From Tardiphaga sp. P9-11 (GTDB lineage: Bacteria; Pseudomonadota; Alphaproteobacteria; Rhizobiales; Xanthobacteraceae), in the NCBI RefSeq assembly GCF_008329525.1, contig NZ_NPKQ01000001.1, positions 620,001-684,000 of the forward strand: a stretch of DNA of 64,000 bases. The letters run 5' to 3'. The first letter of the stretch is position 1; each line of letters starts with the position of its first letter. A program made the translations under genes and the position numbers. Positions 20,298-29,085 of this stretch are shown one piece after another. The notes below the pieces were generated by a model. It saw nothing but the letters and a program-made list of their open reading frames with translations. It did not search any database and was not told the DNA's origin.

Positions 20298-21416
20298 TCA
20301 CACCCGCATCGGCATCAGCACATACAGGGCACCCTTGGCGTCCTTGTCCTGCACCAGCGTCGGTGAGCCGGGATCGGCAAGGCGCAGTACGGCGACTTCG
20401 CCTTCGATCTGGGCAGCGATGTCGAGCAGATAGCGCGAATTGAAGCCGATATCGAGTGCGTCCGAGGCATATTCGACTTCAAGTTCTTCGGTGGCGCTGC
20501 CGGAATCGGGATTGGTCACCGACAGCACCAGCTTACCCGCTGATAGTGCCAGCTTCACGGCGCGGCCGCGTTCGCTGGAGATCGTCGAGACGCGGTCGAC
20601 CGCGTTCTCGAAATCCTTCTTGTCGATAATCAGTTCCTTGTCGTTGTTCTGCGGGATCACGCGGCCATAGTCGGGGAACGTGCCGTCGATCAGCTTCGAG
20701 GTCAGCACGACATTGCCGAGCGTGAAGCGGATCTTGCCCTGCGACAGTTCGATGGTGATCTCTGCTTCCAGATCTTCGATCAGACGCTGCACTTCACCGA
20801 CCGTCTTGCGCGGCACGATGACGCCCGGCATGCCGTCGGCGCCCTTGGGGAGCTTGAGGTCGATCTGTGCCAGACGATGACCGTCGGTGGCGACGGCACG
20901 CAGCGTCGCCGCGGTCGCAGTGCCGGCGGCATGCAGATAGATGCCGTTGAGATAATAGCGGGTCTCTTCGGTGGAGATCGCAAACTGCGTGCGGTCGATC
21001 AGGCGCTTGACGTCGGAGGCCGGCAGCGCAAACGAGTGCGTCATTTCGCCGGCGGCGAGATCCGGGAAATCATTCTCCGGCAGGGTCTGTAGGGTAAAAC
21101 GTGAGCGGCCGGCGCGGATCGCCATCACCGAGCGGTCGCCATCGGCTTCGAGCACGATCTGCGAGCCATCCGGCAGCTTGCGGACGATGTCGTAGAACAT
21201 ATGCGCGGGCACGGTGGTGGAACCAGCGGTGCCGACTTCGGCGGCCAGGGTTTCTGTCACTTCGAGATCGAGGTCGGTGGCCTTTAGCGACAGTCGGGCG
21301 TTTTCCGCGCGGATCAGCACGTTTCCCAGGATCGGAATCGTGTTGCGGCGCTCGACCACGCGATGCACGTGGCTCAGCGACTTCAGGAGTTGCGCGCGTT
21401 CGACGGTGACCTTCAT
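20298..21416 (-). CDS. dnaN: DNA polymerase III beta subunit (sliding clamp)
   Basis: The ring-shaped processivity clamp of 372 residues. The start MKVTVERAQLLKSLSHVHRV is the family norm, so the ATG at 21416 is preferred to one 21 bp upstream. Three clamp domains follow, with RNTIPILGNVLIRA in domain I and the conserved end DKDAKGALYVLMPMRV, where the last residues contribute to the cleft that binds client peptides. It lies between dnaA and recF. Confidence 0.97.
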   Translation of the reverse strand: MKVTVERAQLLKSLSHVHRVVERRNTIPILGNVLIRAENARLSLKATDLDLEVTETLAAEVGTAGSTTVPAHMFYDIVRKLPDGSQIVLEADGDRSVMAIRAGRSRFTLQTLPENDFPDLAAGEMTHSFALPASDVKRLIDRTQFAISTEETRYYLNGIYLHAAGTATAATLRAVATDGHRLAQIDLKLPKGADGMPGVIVPRKTVGEVQRLIEDLEAEITIELSQGKIRFTLGNVVLTSKLIDGTFPDYGRVIPQNNDKELIIDKKDFENAVDRVSTISSERGRAVKLALSAGKLVLSVTNPDSGSATEELEVEYASDALDIGFNSRYLLDIAAQIEGEVAVLRLADPGSPTLVQDKDAKGALYVLMPMRV

Positions 21417-21553
21417 AACAAAACCCGCCCGATTCAATCCGGTGTCGTGTGGAAATGCCCGGAAGCCCGAATGGGCGCCGCGGCGATGACACCCGCAAGC
21501 TCGATCAAGTGGATTTTGCTCAATCCCGCGGGGGACCGCAAGGTGGCGTGGAT

Positions 21554-21587
21554 GGCCGGGAAGCGCAAGAGAGATGCGCTTCCGGCC
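21554..21587. repeat. Strong stem-loop between dnaA and dnaN
   Basis: GGCCGGGAAGCGCA at 21554-21567 pairs with TGCGCTTCCGGCC at 21575-21587; only one G is bulged. It lies downstream of the dnaA stop in the direction of transcription and upstream of dnaN. There is no T-run, so it may be a pause, processing or attenuation element rather than a simple terminator. Confidence 0.55.
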
Positions 21588-21659
21588 CCCAATGTTTTGA
21601 CGGTTAACACCCTCGTCCTGCCCCGGCGCATGCTTTGGCGCACCGGGGGCGGGGACGCT

Positions 21660-23093
21660 TTACTCCTGCAGTTGGCGCTTCAGCGTTTCGACCTCGTCCT
21701 GCAGGGCCACGTCCTTGCCGACCAGCGCCTCGATCTTGCGTACGGCATGCAGAACCGTCGTGTGATCGCGGCCACCGAAGCGGCGACCGATTTCCGGCAG
21801 CGAGCGCAGCGTCAGGGTCTTGGCCAGATACATCGCAACCTGACGGGGGCGAACGACATTGGCGGTGCGGCGCGACGACAGGAGGTCGGACCGGCTGACA
21901 TTGTACTGACGCGCGACGACACGCTGGATGTCCTCGATCTTGATGCGCTTTGGCTCCTGCGGGCGGATCAGGTCGCGCACTTCGCGCTCGGCCATTTCCA
22001 GCGTGACCGGCGTGGCGTTCAGCTTCGAATGCGCCAGCAGGCGGTTGATTGCGCCTTCGAGGTCGCGGCCGTTATGGGTGATGGTGCGGGCCAGATAGTC
22101 CAGCACCGGCTCCGGCACCTCGAACGAGGCGTGATGTGCACGCGCGGCGGCAACGCGCGATTTCAGGATGCCCAGGCGCAGCTCTTCGCCGAGCGAGCTC
22201 ATTTCGACGACGAGACCGCCGGCCAGGCGCGAACGCACGCGTTCGTCGAGGCTTTCCAGATCCGACGGCGGACGATCAGCGGCGATCACCACCTGGCGGC
22301 CGGCATCGATCAGCGCATTCAGCGTGTGACAGAATTCGGCCTGCGTGGTCTTACCCTGCAGAAACTGCATGTCGTCGATCACCAGCACGTCGATGCCGCG
22401 TAGCGCTTCCTTGAAGGCGAGCGCCGTCTGCGTCTTCAGCGCAGCGACGAAGCCGTACATGAACTTTTCGGCAGTGAGATACAGCACCTTGCGGTCTGGG
22501 CCGGAATTGCCAGCCCAGGTCACGGCCTGCAACAGATGGGTTTTGCCGAGGCCGACGCCGGCATGGATGTAAAGCGGGTTGAACATCACCGGATCGCCGC
22601 GGCGACCTTCGGCGACCTGACGCGCGGCAGCATGGGCCAACGTGTTGGCGCGGCCGAGCACGAAGCTCGCAAAAGTCAGGCGCGGATCGAGCGGCGAGCC
22701 GCCAAGTGCTTCATGGCTTGCGGACACCGGCGCGGTGGCTGTGGCGCGGAGTTCGGGCGCGTGACGGTTGTTGGACGTCTCGGTGCGGCGCGCTTCGGCC
22801 GGCGCTGCGGCTTCCTTGTTGGCGGGCGCCACGTTGCGCATTGCGGAGCGCACGGTGAGGTCGACGCGATGAACTTGCGGCATCTCGGCCTGCCACGCGT
22901 TCAGCACGCGCTCGGCATAGTGGGCCTGGATCCAGCTCTTCAGGAATCGGGTGGGTACCGAAAGATGGACGCTGTCGTCCTGCACGCTTTCGAGATCCAT
23001 CCGCGCGAACCAGCTGGAGTAAACGTCTTCGCCAACCGTCGACCGTAGCCGACCTTTCACGCGAGACCAGTGATCCTGTTCCATATTAGCCAT
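21660..23093 (-). CDS. dnaA: Chromosomal replication initiator protein DnaA
   Basis: The AAA+ initiator that opens the replication origin, 477 residues. Domain I begins [21 protein letters not shown] variable Ala-rich linker (about 85-130) follows. The AAA+ domain has Walker A GVGLGKTH (about 179-186) and Walker [14 protein letters not shown]. Domain IV ends with the DnaA-box-binding signature [16 protein letters not shown]. The ATG at 23093 (or 23084) matches the usual start; the reading upstream to 23219 lacks family similarity. Confidence 0.97.
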   Translation of the reverse strand: MANMEQDHWSRVKGRLRSTVGEDVYSSWFARMDLESVQDDSVHLSVPTRFLKSWIQAHYAERVLNAWQAEMPQVHRVDLTVRSAMRNVAPANKEAAAPAEARRTETSNNRHAPELRATATAPVSASHEALGGSPLDPRLTFASFVLGRANTLAHAAARQVAEGRRGDPVMFNPLYIHAGVGLGKTHLLQAVTWAGNSGPDRKVLYLTAEKFMYGFVAALKTQTALAFKEALRGIDVLVIDDMQFLQGKTTQAEFCHTLNALIDAGRQVVIAADRPPSDLESLDERVRSRLAGGLVVEMSSLGEELRLGILKSRVAAARAHHASFEVPEPVLDYLARTITHNGRDLEGAINRLLAHSKLNATPVTLEMAEREVRDLIRPQEPKRIKIEDIQRVVARQYNVSRSDLLSSRRTANVVRPRQVAMYLAKTLTLRSLPEIGRRFGGRDHTTVLHAVRKIEALVGKDVALQDEVETLKRQLQE

Positions 23094-23678
23094 TGTCAGA
23101 GAACTTTTCAGATAGAGTGGATGTCCGGCACAGCGCCGTTGATTGAATGTCCGCGTATGGAGACGCGGCGCGACCTCGTGTGACGCGTCGTCTTCGGGCA
23201 CAGCTCCGCCAACGGCCATCCTGCCGAGGTCAGATCAGTGATGTCGAAGAGGACCTCGTCGCGAGGTCAGCGCGTACTGGAGGGTCTGTCGGGCGCGTGG
23301 GCGGAGGAGCGGCTCGCCGCATGTACCGCCATATCTGAACGAGACGCAGATCGCAGTTGCTCGATTACTGTCGTGGTCGATTTGCGCATAAAGCCTCCCC
23401 CGCTTGCCACGGTCGCTCGCGGCAAGGTGTCAGTTCACATGTGGTTCAAAGTCAGTTGCAACGCTGAATACTGAAACTCGTTCAGGGTTACATCCGGTAT
23501 GGTCGTCTTGCCCGCTCGTCTGCCCGCTTACTTCCGCACCGTCAGCTTTGCTGGTTGCGATTGGCCGGTGCGCATTTCTTTTCAAAGCATCCGAATGGAT
23601 ACCCGAGAAATTTCGACACAGAACAACCCTTCCCATATTGCTATGGGCTGCGATCCGATCAAAGCTTGGAAGGTGTCA

Positions 23679-23732
23679 CTAACCTGAAGACAGTCGCTAA
23701 CCTGAAGACCGTCGCTGATCCTAAGGTCCGTC
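23679..23732. repeat. Three tandem 18-bp repeats upstream of dnaA
   Basis: CTAACCTGAAGACAGTCG (23679-23696) is followed directly by CTAACCTGAAGACCGTCG (23697-23714) and a degenerate third copy starting CTGATCCTAAGG (23715-23732). The first two differ at one base. Unit length and tandem placement resemble iterons or a regulator array, but no known box is matched. Confidence 0.55.
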
Positions 23733-23816
23733 CTGGTTCTTAAATCGCTCTGATCTCAAGAACCGCGGGCGCCGCGAATGATTAAAGAAATACAGCACGC
23801 CCCGTTTCTCGCAACG

Positions 23817-24134
23817 GAATCATTTTTCAGGTGCCCCGTAAAAGCCTCACTTGAGCAGCCCGGATCGTATCGTGATTTTTTTGGCGATACGTCAAGGTTT
23901 TGAATCAACGCGCTGAATCGCAATGTGACAGTGCCGTTGCAAATTCGAGCGGGCGAAAAAAGAAATTCATAATTCATTTACGAATGAAGGCGCCGAGTCT
24001 GCGTTTTCAAACTGGTCCGCTTCGCTATGCCGATAAGTGATTAGAGCCGCGCGTTTTTTTCTGTGCGTTGAGTCAGGGTAACCCTAGACATCGGACTCGC
24101 GGTGGCGGCGTAACGCTGTTGCTTTTTCAGAATC
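23817..24134. promoter_or_regulatory. Cluster of seven GANTC (CcrM methylation) sites
   Basis: GANTC occurs at 23817, 23902, 23915, 23995, 24070, 24094 and 24130. About one is expected in a stretch this size, and I saw none in the roughly 720 bp between this cluster and dnaA. In alphaproteobacteria CcrM methylates GANTC and the methylation state controls cell-cycle genes including dnaA. The cluster sits between dnaA and rpsT and is a candidate for methylation-linked control of dnaA or of an origin. Confidence 0.5.
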
Positions 24135-24297
24135 ACGCTGACGCAAGCGATAACGCGGATTGGCACCCGGTGTGATGCGTTGTGCGTTCCGGCTGTGCCG
24201 TTGAAGAGACATGGCGAGACGCGCATCGCGCAAGCGCGCGGCAGTCTTTGCGCTTCATCAGAATTTGTAACGCGATAGCGCGCACGCATTGCGGCAT

Positions 24298-24328
24298 AAA
24301 AAAAGCCCGGCGCGAAGCCGGGCTTTTT
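24298..24328 (-). terminator. Rho-independent terminator of rpsT
   Basis: GCCCGGC (24305-24311) and GCCGGGC (24317-24323) form a 7-bp GC stem with a 5-nt loop, flanked by A-runs on one side and T-runs on the other, so it could work in both directions. It lies 22 bp past the rpsT stop. Confidence 0.85.
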
Positions 24329-24349
24329 AGAAAGAATGTTGTCGTCAGA

Positions 24350-24616
24350 TTACTGCGCGAGCTTCGCGATCTGATGGACGAGACGCGAGACCTTGCGGCT
24401 TGCGAGATTCTTGTGAACGAGGTTGCGCTGAGCAGCCTTCATCAGTTCGGGCTCGGCGAGCTTCATCGCCTTCAGCGCCGCTTCGCGGTCGCCGCTCTTG
24501 ATCGCCGCCTCGACGGTGCGGACTGCACCGCGCATCTGGGTGCGGCGGGACTTGTTGACGATGGTGCGGCGGGCAATCTTGCGCGTCGCCTTCTTGGCGG
24601 AGGTCGTATTGGCCAT
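24350..24616 (-). CDS. rpsT: 30S ribosomal protein S20
   Basis: A small basic helical protein of 88 residues. [39 protein letters not shown] and the C-terminal [19 protein letters not shown] are S20 signatures. It binds 16S rRNA during 30S assembly. It has its own sigma-70-like promoter far upstream and a terminator just downstream, so it is a single-gene unit. Confidence 0.97.
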   Translation of the reverse strand: MANTTSAKKATRKIARRTIVNKSRRTQMRGAVRTVEAAIKSGDREAALKAMKLAEPELMKAAQRNLVHKNLASRKVSRLVHQIAKLAQ

Positions 24617-24822
24617 ATCTCACTATCCTTCAGCAGCGTCCCGTCTCGGGCGCCGGGCTGATTGACGTCTGCCGCTCGACTGCGGCCAACGCTGATCTGT
24701 TTCCGGGGTGTTCCTGAAAATGCTATCCCCGGAGCGGCAAAGCGCACACGCTTTGAAACTCACGAGAGCGCGCCGCTCAAAGAACAGCGGCGGCGGGATT
24801 TCGCCCACCGCCATTGGCGCTC

Positions 24823-24851
24823 CTTATAGAGGGCTCAATTTCCACCGTCAA
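24823..24851 (-). promoter_or_regulatory. Sigma-70-type promoter, probably for rpsT
   Basis: On the minus strand TTGACG (24846-24851) and TATAAG (24823-24828) are separated by exactly 17 bp. Transcription from here would give rpsT a leader of roughly 200 nt, which includes a GC-rich stem CGCCGCT/AGCGGCG near 24773-24794. The rest of the gap from 24617 to 24971 shows no gene. Confidence 0.6.
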
Positions 24852-24971
24852 CGCTTTCTGGCTGTGTCTTTAGATGGAAAACCGTCGCAAGGCCGCGGTT
24901 AAGTTGCTGAAGAGGTTGAATTTCTGGCTCCGGGGCGGTATTGCCGGGGGCAGAGCGATGAGGGGATTCGG

Positions 24972-25286
24972 ATGATCCGCGGGTTTTTCCGCCTGATAGG
25001 GCTGTTGTTGCTGGCCGGCGGGTTTGTGTTCCTGGTCTATGACGGGGCGCGCTCGATTGCCGATCAGGCGCTGCGGCTGACCCGGCTCGGGGAGTTCTGG
25101 AACGACATCAACCAGGTCAGCCAGCGCTCCTTCCAGGCACTGATCGATGCCCATGCGCCGTTCCTCAGCGGGTTTTTGAACCTGCTGCTCAATCAGCCGG
25201 CCTGGGCCGTTATGGGCGTGCTCGGCATCGTGCTGATGCTGCTGTTCCGGCCAAGCAAGCCTCTGATCGGTTATTCGCGGAATTGA
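24972..25286 (+). CDS. Small two-helix membrane protein, function unknown
   Basis: A 104-residue protein with an N-terminal membrane helix (IGLLLLAGGFVFLVYDGA), a central soluble stretch (LTRLGEFWNDINQVSQRSFQ) and a C-terminal helix (AVMGVLGIVLMLLFRPSKP). I recognise no catalytic motif. It lies alone between rpsT and msrA on the opposite strand to rpsT. The even coding pattern and membrane topology support a real gene; function is not assignable. Confidence 0.7.
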   Translation: MIRGFFRLIGLLLLAGGFVFLVYDGARSIADQALRLTRLGEFWNDINQVSQRSFQALIDAHAPFLSGFLNLLLNQPAWAVMGVLGIVLMLLFRPSKPLIGYSRN

Positions 25287-25473
25287 ACGGCGCACCAAGC
25301 GGCGTAACAGACCTGCCGTTTCCGTCGTAGATACCTATATTGCCATTCGAGATACGCGCCGTGCGGCGGGAGTGAACCCGGTTCTGTCGTTACGCGTTGT
25401 TGGCCCTCAGATGCGTGCGTTCGTCCAGCGAACCGGAGTCCACTTCGTTCGCGAACGCGCAGGGAGATGATCC

Positions 25474-26130
25474 ATGCTGTTCATGCGTAAAACCACTGCA
25501 TTGCCGACCGCTGCCGAAGCACTGCCCGGTCGCGATACGCCGATCCCCACCGCCAAGCATCACTTCGTTAATGGCAGCAACATCCAGCCGCCTTACCCGG
25601 AAGGGCTTGAGCAGGCGGTGTTCGGGCTTGGTTGCTTCTGGGGGGCTGAGCGCAAGTTCTGGGAGCTGGGCGACGGCATCTATACGACGGCGGTTGGTTA
25701 CGCCGGCGGCTTCACGCCGAACCCGACCTATGAAGAGACCTGTTCGGGCCGCACCGGTCATACCGAAGCGGTGCTGGTGGTCTTCGATCCGAAGAGGATC
25801 TCTTACGAGCAGCTCCTGAAGACGTTCTGGGAAAGCCACGATCCGACCCAGGGTATGCGTCAGGGCAACGATATCGGATCGCAATACCGCTCGGCGATCT
25901 ACACCTTCAGCGATGCGCAGCTCGATACGGTCGCAGCCTCGAAGGCTGCGTATCAGAAGGCGCTGTCGGCGAAGGGCCTCGGCACCATCACCACCGAGAT
26001 CGCGCCGGCCGGGAAGTTCTACTTTGCCGAGGACTATCACCAGCAGTATCTGGCGAAGAATCCTGGCGGCTATTGCGGTCTCGGGGGCACCGGCGTGTCC
26101 TGCCCGATCGGGGTCGGCGTCACGGCCTGA
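25474..26130 (+). CDS. msrA: Peptide methionine (S)-S-oxide reductase
   Basis: Repairs oxidised methionine in proteins, with thioredoxin as reductant. The 218-residue protein carries the catalytic cysteine C54 in [13 protein letters not shown], the substrate-pocket segment [20 protein letters not shown], and a C-terminal cysteine in TGVSCPIG that can act in resolving the sulfenic acid. [14 protein letters not shown] is a further family signature. The N-terminal 45 residues are an extension common in rhizobial MsrA. It is monocistronic with its own terminator. Confidence 0.96.
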   Translation: MLFMRKTTALPTAAEALPGRDTPIPTAKHHFVNGSNIQPPYPEGLEQAVFGLGCFWGAERKFWELGDGIYTTAVGYAGGFTPNPTYEETCSGRTGHTEAVLVVFDPKRISYEQLLKTFWESHDPTQGMRQGNDIGSQYRSAIYTFSDAQLDTVAASKAAYQKALSAKGLGTITTEIAPAGKFYFAEDYHQQYLAKNPGGYCGLGGTGVSCPIGVGVTA

Positions 26131-26163
26131 GCCGACCACGGCTAAGTGTAGATAAACAACGTC

Positions 26164-26201
26164 AAAAGCCCGCTTTCGGAGCTCCCGAAGGCGGGCTTTT
26201 T
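26164..26201 (+). terminator. Rho-independent terminator of msrA
   Basis: AAAAGCCCGC and GCGGGCTTTT form the main stem, extended by TTCGG/CCGAA, followed by a T-run. It lies 34 bp after the msrA stop. Confidence 0.9.
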
Positions 26202-26283
26202 GCTTCCTGATGGAAGGCTATGACAACGGAATTTTAACCATAAGAGGCCAAAACCGAAGCTGCCTCTATGAGGGATATGTCCA

Positions 26284-26940
26284 GTGTCGTTTGCCCGCGC
26301 GTTTCGTCTGCCCATGATTGTCGCGGTTGCCGCGCTGGCTCTTTCCGGCTGCATGCGCAGACCGGGCCCTGTCGCAGTGGTCGCGCCGGCTGCAGATCTC
26401 GATACGCTTGCTTACGGCCGCCCGGGTTACGGTCCGGCACCAGTCCCGGTCGCTTATGCTCCCCCCGTCTCGACTTATGATGCGCAGTACAAGCTCGATG
26501 CTGGCGACAAGCTGCGCGTCGTGGTTTACGGCCAGGAAGGTCTTACCAATTCCTACGCCATCGATGCTGGTGGCGCGATCACTATGCCGCTGATCGGCCG
26601 CGTGCCGGCGCGCGGCATGACGCCCGCTGCCTTGGCCGCGAGCATTACCGGCCGCCTGCGCAATGGCTTCATTCGTGAACCGTCGGTGGCTGTCGAAATC
26701 GAAGCCTACCGTCCGTTCTTCATTCTCGGTGAAGTCGCCGCTCCCGGACAGTATCCATACGTGCCCAATATGAGCGTCGAGAGCGCGATCGCCATTGCCG
26801 GCGGTTTCTCGCCGCGCGCCAAGCGTGATGAAGTCACGCTGACCCATACCGCCGTTGAGGGCTCGTATCGCGCCGTAGTGCCGCTGGGCACGCCGATCAG
26901 TCCCGGTGATACAGTGCTGGTCAGCGAGCGCTGGTTCTGA
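26284..26940 (+). CDS. Polysaccharide export (Wza-like) outer-membrane lipoprotein
   Basis: A 218-residue lipoprotein with the lipobox ALALSGC near residue 22 and a Pro/Ala-rich stretch. The poly_export domain follows (YKLDAGDKLRVVVYGQEGLT, then GAITMPLIGRVPARGMTP), then an SLBB-like domain (FFILGEVAAPGQYPYVPNMS). Such proteins form or gate the outer-membrane channel for capsule or exopolysaccharide. The start is GTG at 26284; an ATG ten codons later would shorten the signal n-region. It is shorter than Wza (about 380) and has no polysaccharide genes beside it. Confidence 0.88.
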   Translation: MSFARAFRLPMIVAVAALALSGCMRRPGPVAVVAPAADLDTLAYGRPGYGPAPVPVAYAPPVSTYDAQYKLDAGDKLRVVVYGQEGLTNSYAIDAGGAITMPLIGRVPARGMTPAALAASITGRLRNGFIREPSVAVEIEAYRPFFILGEVAAPGQYPYVPNMSVESAIAIAGGFSPRAKRDEVTLTHTAVEGSYRAVVPLGTPISPGDTVLVSERWF

Positions 26941-27165
26941 TCGCGCGCATCAAGTGCCGTCGTCACCCCAAGCGTGACTTTCTCCGCTTTGCGGAATAGG
27001 TCGGCGTACTCCCGATCGTTAAAGGCTGCGATGTATCGGCGCATTGGCGTCAGGATACGCGTTGCGCCGTATCAGAATCGTCTCCCGCACTGTAAGCCAT
27101 GATCAAGCGAGGCCAACTCGCCGGAGCGCCGCCATGTCGGCGCAACCAGATTTCAGGGGGAATAG

Positions 27166-28164
27166 ATGAAGACGAGTCCGTCGATCAAGGCCATGCGCGG
27201 TGTCGCTCTGGCAGCTATCGTGGCGCTGGGAGCGGTATCGTCGCAAGCTTCTGCCCAGACGGCGCAATCCTATCCCGATCGACGCATCACCTTCGTCGTG
27301 CCCTATGCGCCCGGTGGTGCCACTGACGTCGCCGCGCGCTTGCTGGGGCAGAAGCTGCAAGAATCCTGGAAGCAGACCGTCACCGTTGAGAACAAGCCGG
27401 GAGCCGGCGGTGTGATCGGCAACGACTTCGCCGCCAAGGCTCCGGGTGATGGCTACACGGTGCTTATTGCCATCACGCAGATTATCCAGGCACCAAGCCT
27501 GATGTCGAAACTGCCCTACGACGTGTTCAAGGATCTCGCCCCGGTGACACAGGTCGCGATCTCGCCGATCGTGCTCGTCGTCCCTGAAGCGCAGCCGATC
27601 AAGTCCGTGAAGGAACTGGTCGATCTCGCCAAGGCGGGCTCCGGAAAATATCCGTACGGCACTTTCGGTAATGCCACCACGTCGCATCTCTATGGCGAGC
27701 TCCTGAAGAAAAACACCGGCATCGACATGACGCATGTGCCCTATCGCGGCGCCGCGCCGCTCTTGAACGACCTGCTCGGCAATCAGGTTACTGCCGCATT
27801 CCTTGACTTCACCACGGCCGGACCGCAGCTCGAAGCCGGCAAGATCCGTCCGCTCGCAGTGGGCGGTGAAAAGCGCAAGCCCAAGCTGCCGAACGTCCAG
27901 ACCATGGCCGAACTCGGCTATCCCGGCTTTGAGGCTGAAGGCTGGGTCGGCGTCTTCGTGCCGGCTTCGACGCCGAAGGACATCGTCAACAAATTGTCCG
28001 CTGAGCTTGGTCGCATCATCAATTCGCCGGAAGGGACGGCCGGCCTGCAAGCGGTCAATCTCGTTCCCGTCGGTGACAGCCCCGAATCCTTCGAGAAAAA
28101 CCTGCGCCGCGACTTCGATCGCTGGGCGACGGTGGCAAAGACCGCGGGCGTCAAAGGCGAGTAA
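27166..28164 (+). CDS. Tripartite tricarboxylate transporter-type binding protein (TctC/Bug family)
   Basis: An exported solute-binding protein of 332 residues with a signal peptide (VALAAIVALGAVSSQASAQT). The Bug-fold landmarks are PYAPGGATDVAARLLGQKL, VENKPGAGGVIGNDF and HVPYRGAAPLLNDLLGNQV. The family binds citrate, other carboxylates and varied aromatics for TctAB membrane partners. No tctA or tctB lies nearby, as is common for the expanded Bug families. GGGGGA precedes the ATG. Confidence 0.9.
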   Translation: MKTSPSIKAMRGVALAAIVALGAVSSQASAQTAQSYPDRRITFVVPYAPGGATDVAARLLGQKLQESWKQTVTVENKPGAGGVIGNDFAAKAPGDGYTVLIAITQIIQAPSLMSKLPYDVFKDLAPVTQVAISPIVLVVPEAQPIKSVKELVDLAKAGSGKYPYGTFGNATTSHLYGELLKKNTGIDMTHVPYRGAAPLLNDLLGNQVTAAFLDFTTAGPQLEAGKIRPLAVGGEKRKPKLPNVQTMAELGYPGFEAEGWVGVFVPASTPKDIVNKLSAELGRIINSPEGTAGLQAVNLVPVGDSPESFEKNLRRDFDRWATVAKTAGVKGE

Positions 28165-28201
28165 GTTGGCGCGGACTAGCGCGGGCCGGTCTCGGCTGTC
28201 G

Positions 28202-28337
28202 CCACCCGCGTAAGCGGGTGGTCCGGTAAACACGGAGTTCCGTGATTAGCCCGTGGTGACAACCTATATGTGATCGCCCGGCCAGGCTGGGCAATCACAC
28301 CGAGAGTGTGATGAGGAGAGACGCTCCCGCGTCTCTC
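28202..28337. repeat. Array of five consecutive stem-loops between convergent genes
   Basis: In order: CCACCCGC-GTAA-GCGGGTGG (28202-28221); CACGG-AGTT-CCGTG (28231-28244); GCCC/GGGC extended by TGAT/ATCA (28271-28297); ATCACAC-CGAGA-GTGTGAT (28294-28312); and GAGAGACGC-TCCC-GCGTCTCTC (28316-28337). Stems 3 and 4 share ATCA and are mutually exclusive in full length. The last arm overlaps the stop codon of the dienelactone hydrolase gene. No T-run follows. It may terminate or stabilise both convergent transcripts, or be a compound palindromic repeat. Confidence 0.6.
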
Positions 28338-29022
28338 ACTTCACCAGATGCTTGGCAAGAAAGTTCAGGCTGCGCTCCCTGGCGAGGTCGGCACTCGCCT
28401 TGTTGTAGCTGGCGCGCTGGTCGCAATTGAAGCCGTGCTCGGCACCGTCATAGACGAAGATCTCCACATCCGGCCGTTTGGCACGGATGGTCTCGACATC
28501 CGACAGCGGAATGCCGTGATCCTTCTCGCCGAAATGCAGCTGTGTCGGCACGGTCGGCTTCTCGTCGGCAAAGCGCACCACGGCGCCACCGTAATAGCCA
28601 ATGGCGGCGCTCAGGCCAGTCAGTTTCGTCGCGGCGGCGAAGGCGACACTGCCACCGAGGCAAAAGCCGATGATGCCGACATTGCCGACATCTTTCACTG
28701 AATCGATCGCGGCCTGGGTGTCGCGCAGCATCGCGGGCCAATCCGGATTGGCTACGAACTTGCGCGCGATGGCGATTTCCTCGGGCGAATAGCCGGACTG
28801 GAAGTTGGGCTCGGTGCGATCGAAGATCGACGGTGCGACCGCCACATAGCCTTGCACGGCGAAACGATCGCAGACCGTGCGGATGTGGTTGTTTACGCCG
28901 AAGATTTCCTGAATCACCACCACGGCACCCTTGGGCTTGCCCTCAGGCTGGGTGTGGTAGGCGCCGAGCTTGAAGCCGTCAGATGCAGTCAGCGTGATGT
29001 CTTGTCCCACGAGGTATTCCAT
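28336..29022 (-). CDS. Dienelactone hydrolase family protein
   Basis: A cytoplasmic alpha/beta hydrolase of 228 residues. The triad is visible: C121 in GFCLGGSVAFAA, D168 in FGEKDHGI and H196 in GAEHGFNC, the Cys-Asp-His set of carboxymethylenebutenolidases. The oxyanion-region element EIFGVN is at 39-44. The family opens dienelactones in chlorocatechol-type pathways, but many members act on other esters and no ring-cleavage genes lie here, so the substrate is open. Confidence 0.9.
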   Translation of the reverse strand: MEYLVGQDITLTASDGFKLGAYHTQPEGKPKGAVVVIQEIFGVNNHIRTVCDRFAVQGYVAVAPSIFDRTEPNFQSGYSPEEIAIARKFVANPDWPAMLRDTQAAIDSVKDVGNVGIIGFCLGGSVAFAAATKLTGLSAAIGYYGGAVVRFADEKPTVPTQLHFGEKDHGIPLSDVETIRAKRPDVEIFVYDGAEHGFNCDQRASYNKASADLARERSLNFLAKHLVK

Positions 29023-29085
29023 ATCGTTGTTGAGGGGTGCAGTCTGTTTGGCGCGGACGGCAGCACTGGTCCACTCACAAAGCGG

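Larger units (their letters stand above)
23094..24297. other. 1.2-kb non-coding region upstream of dnaA; possible dnaA control and origin region
   Basis: No convincing gene is seen on either strand: the short open frames here lack ribosome-binding sites and family features. The half nearest rpsT is richer in A and T (for example around 23870-23990) and contains the GANTC cluster; the half nearest dnaA contains three imperfect 18-bp tandem repeats. I looked for TTATCCACA-type DnaA boxes and found none here, so origin function is only a possibility. The dnaA promoter must lie in this region. Confidence 0.5.

Noticed and set aside
23555-23743. Short open frame containing the 18-bp repeats (peptide NLKTVANLKTV)
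   Set aside because: The peptide repeat is a by-product of the DNA repeat; there is no ribosome-binding site or family match.
23094-24297. Calling this region oriC
   Set aside because: No DnaA boxes were found by eye, and in several alphaproteobacteria the origin is not next to dnaA. Kept only as a possible control region.
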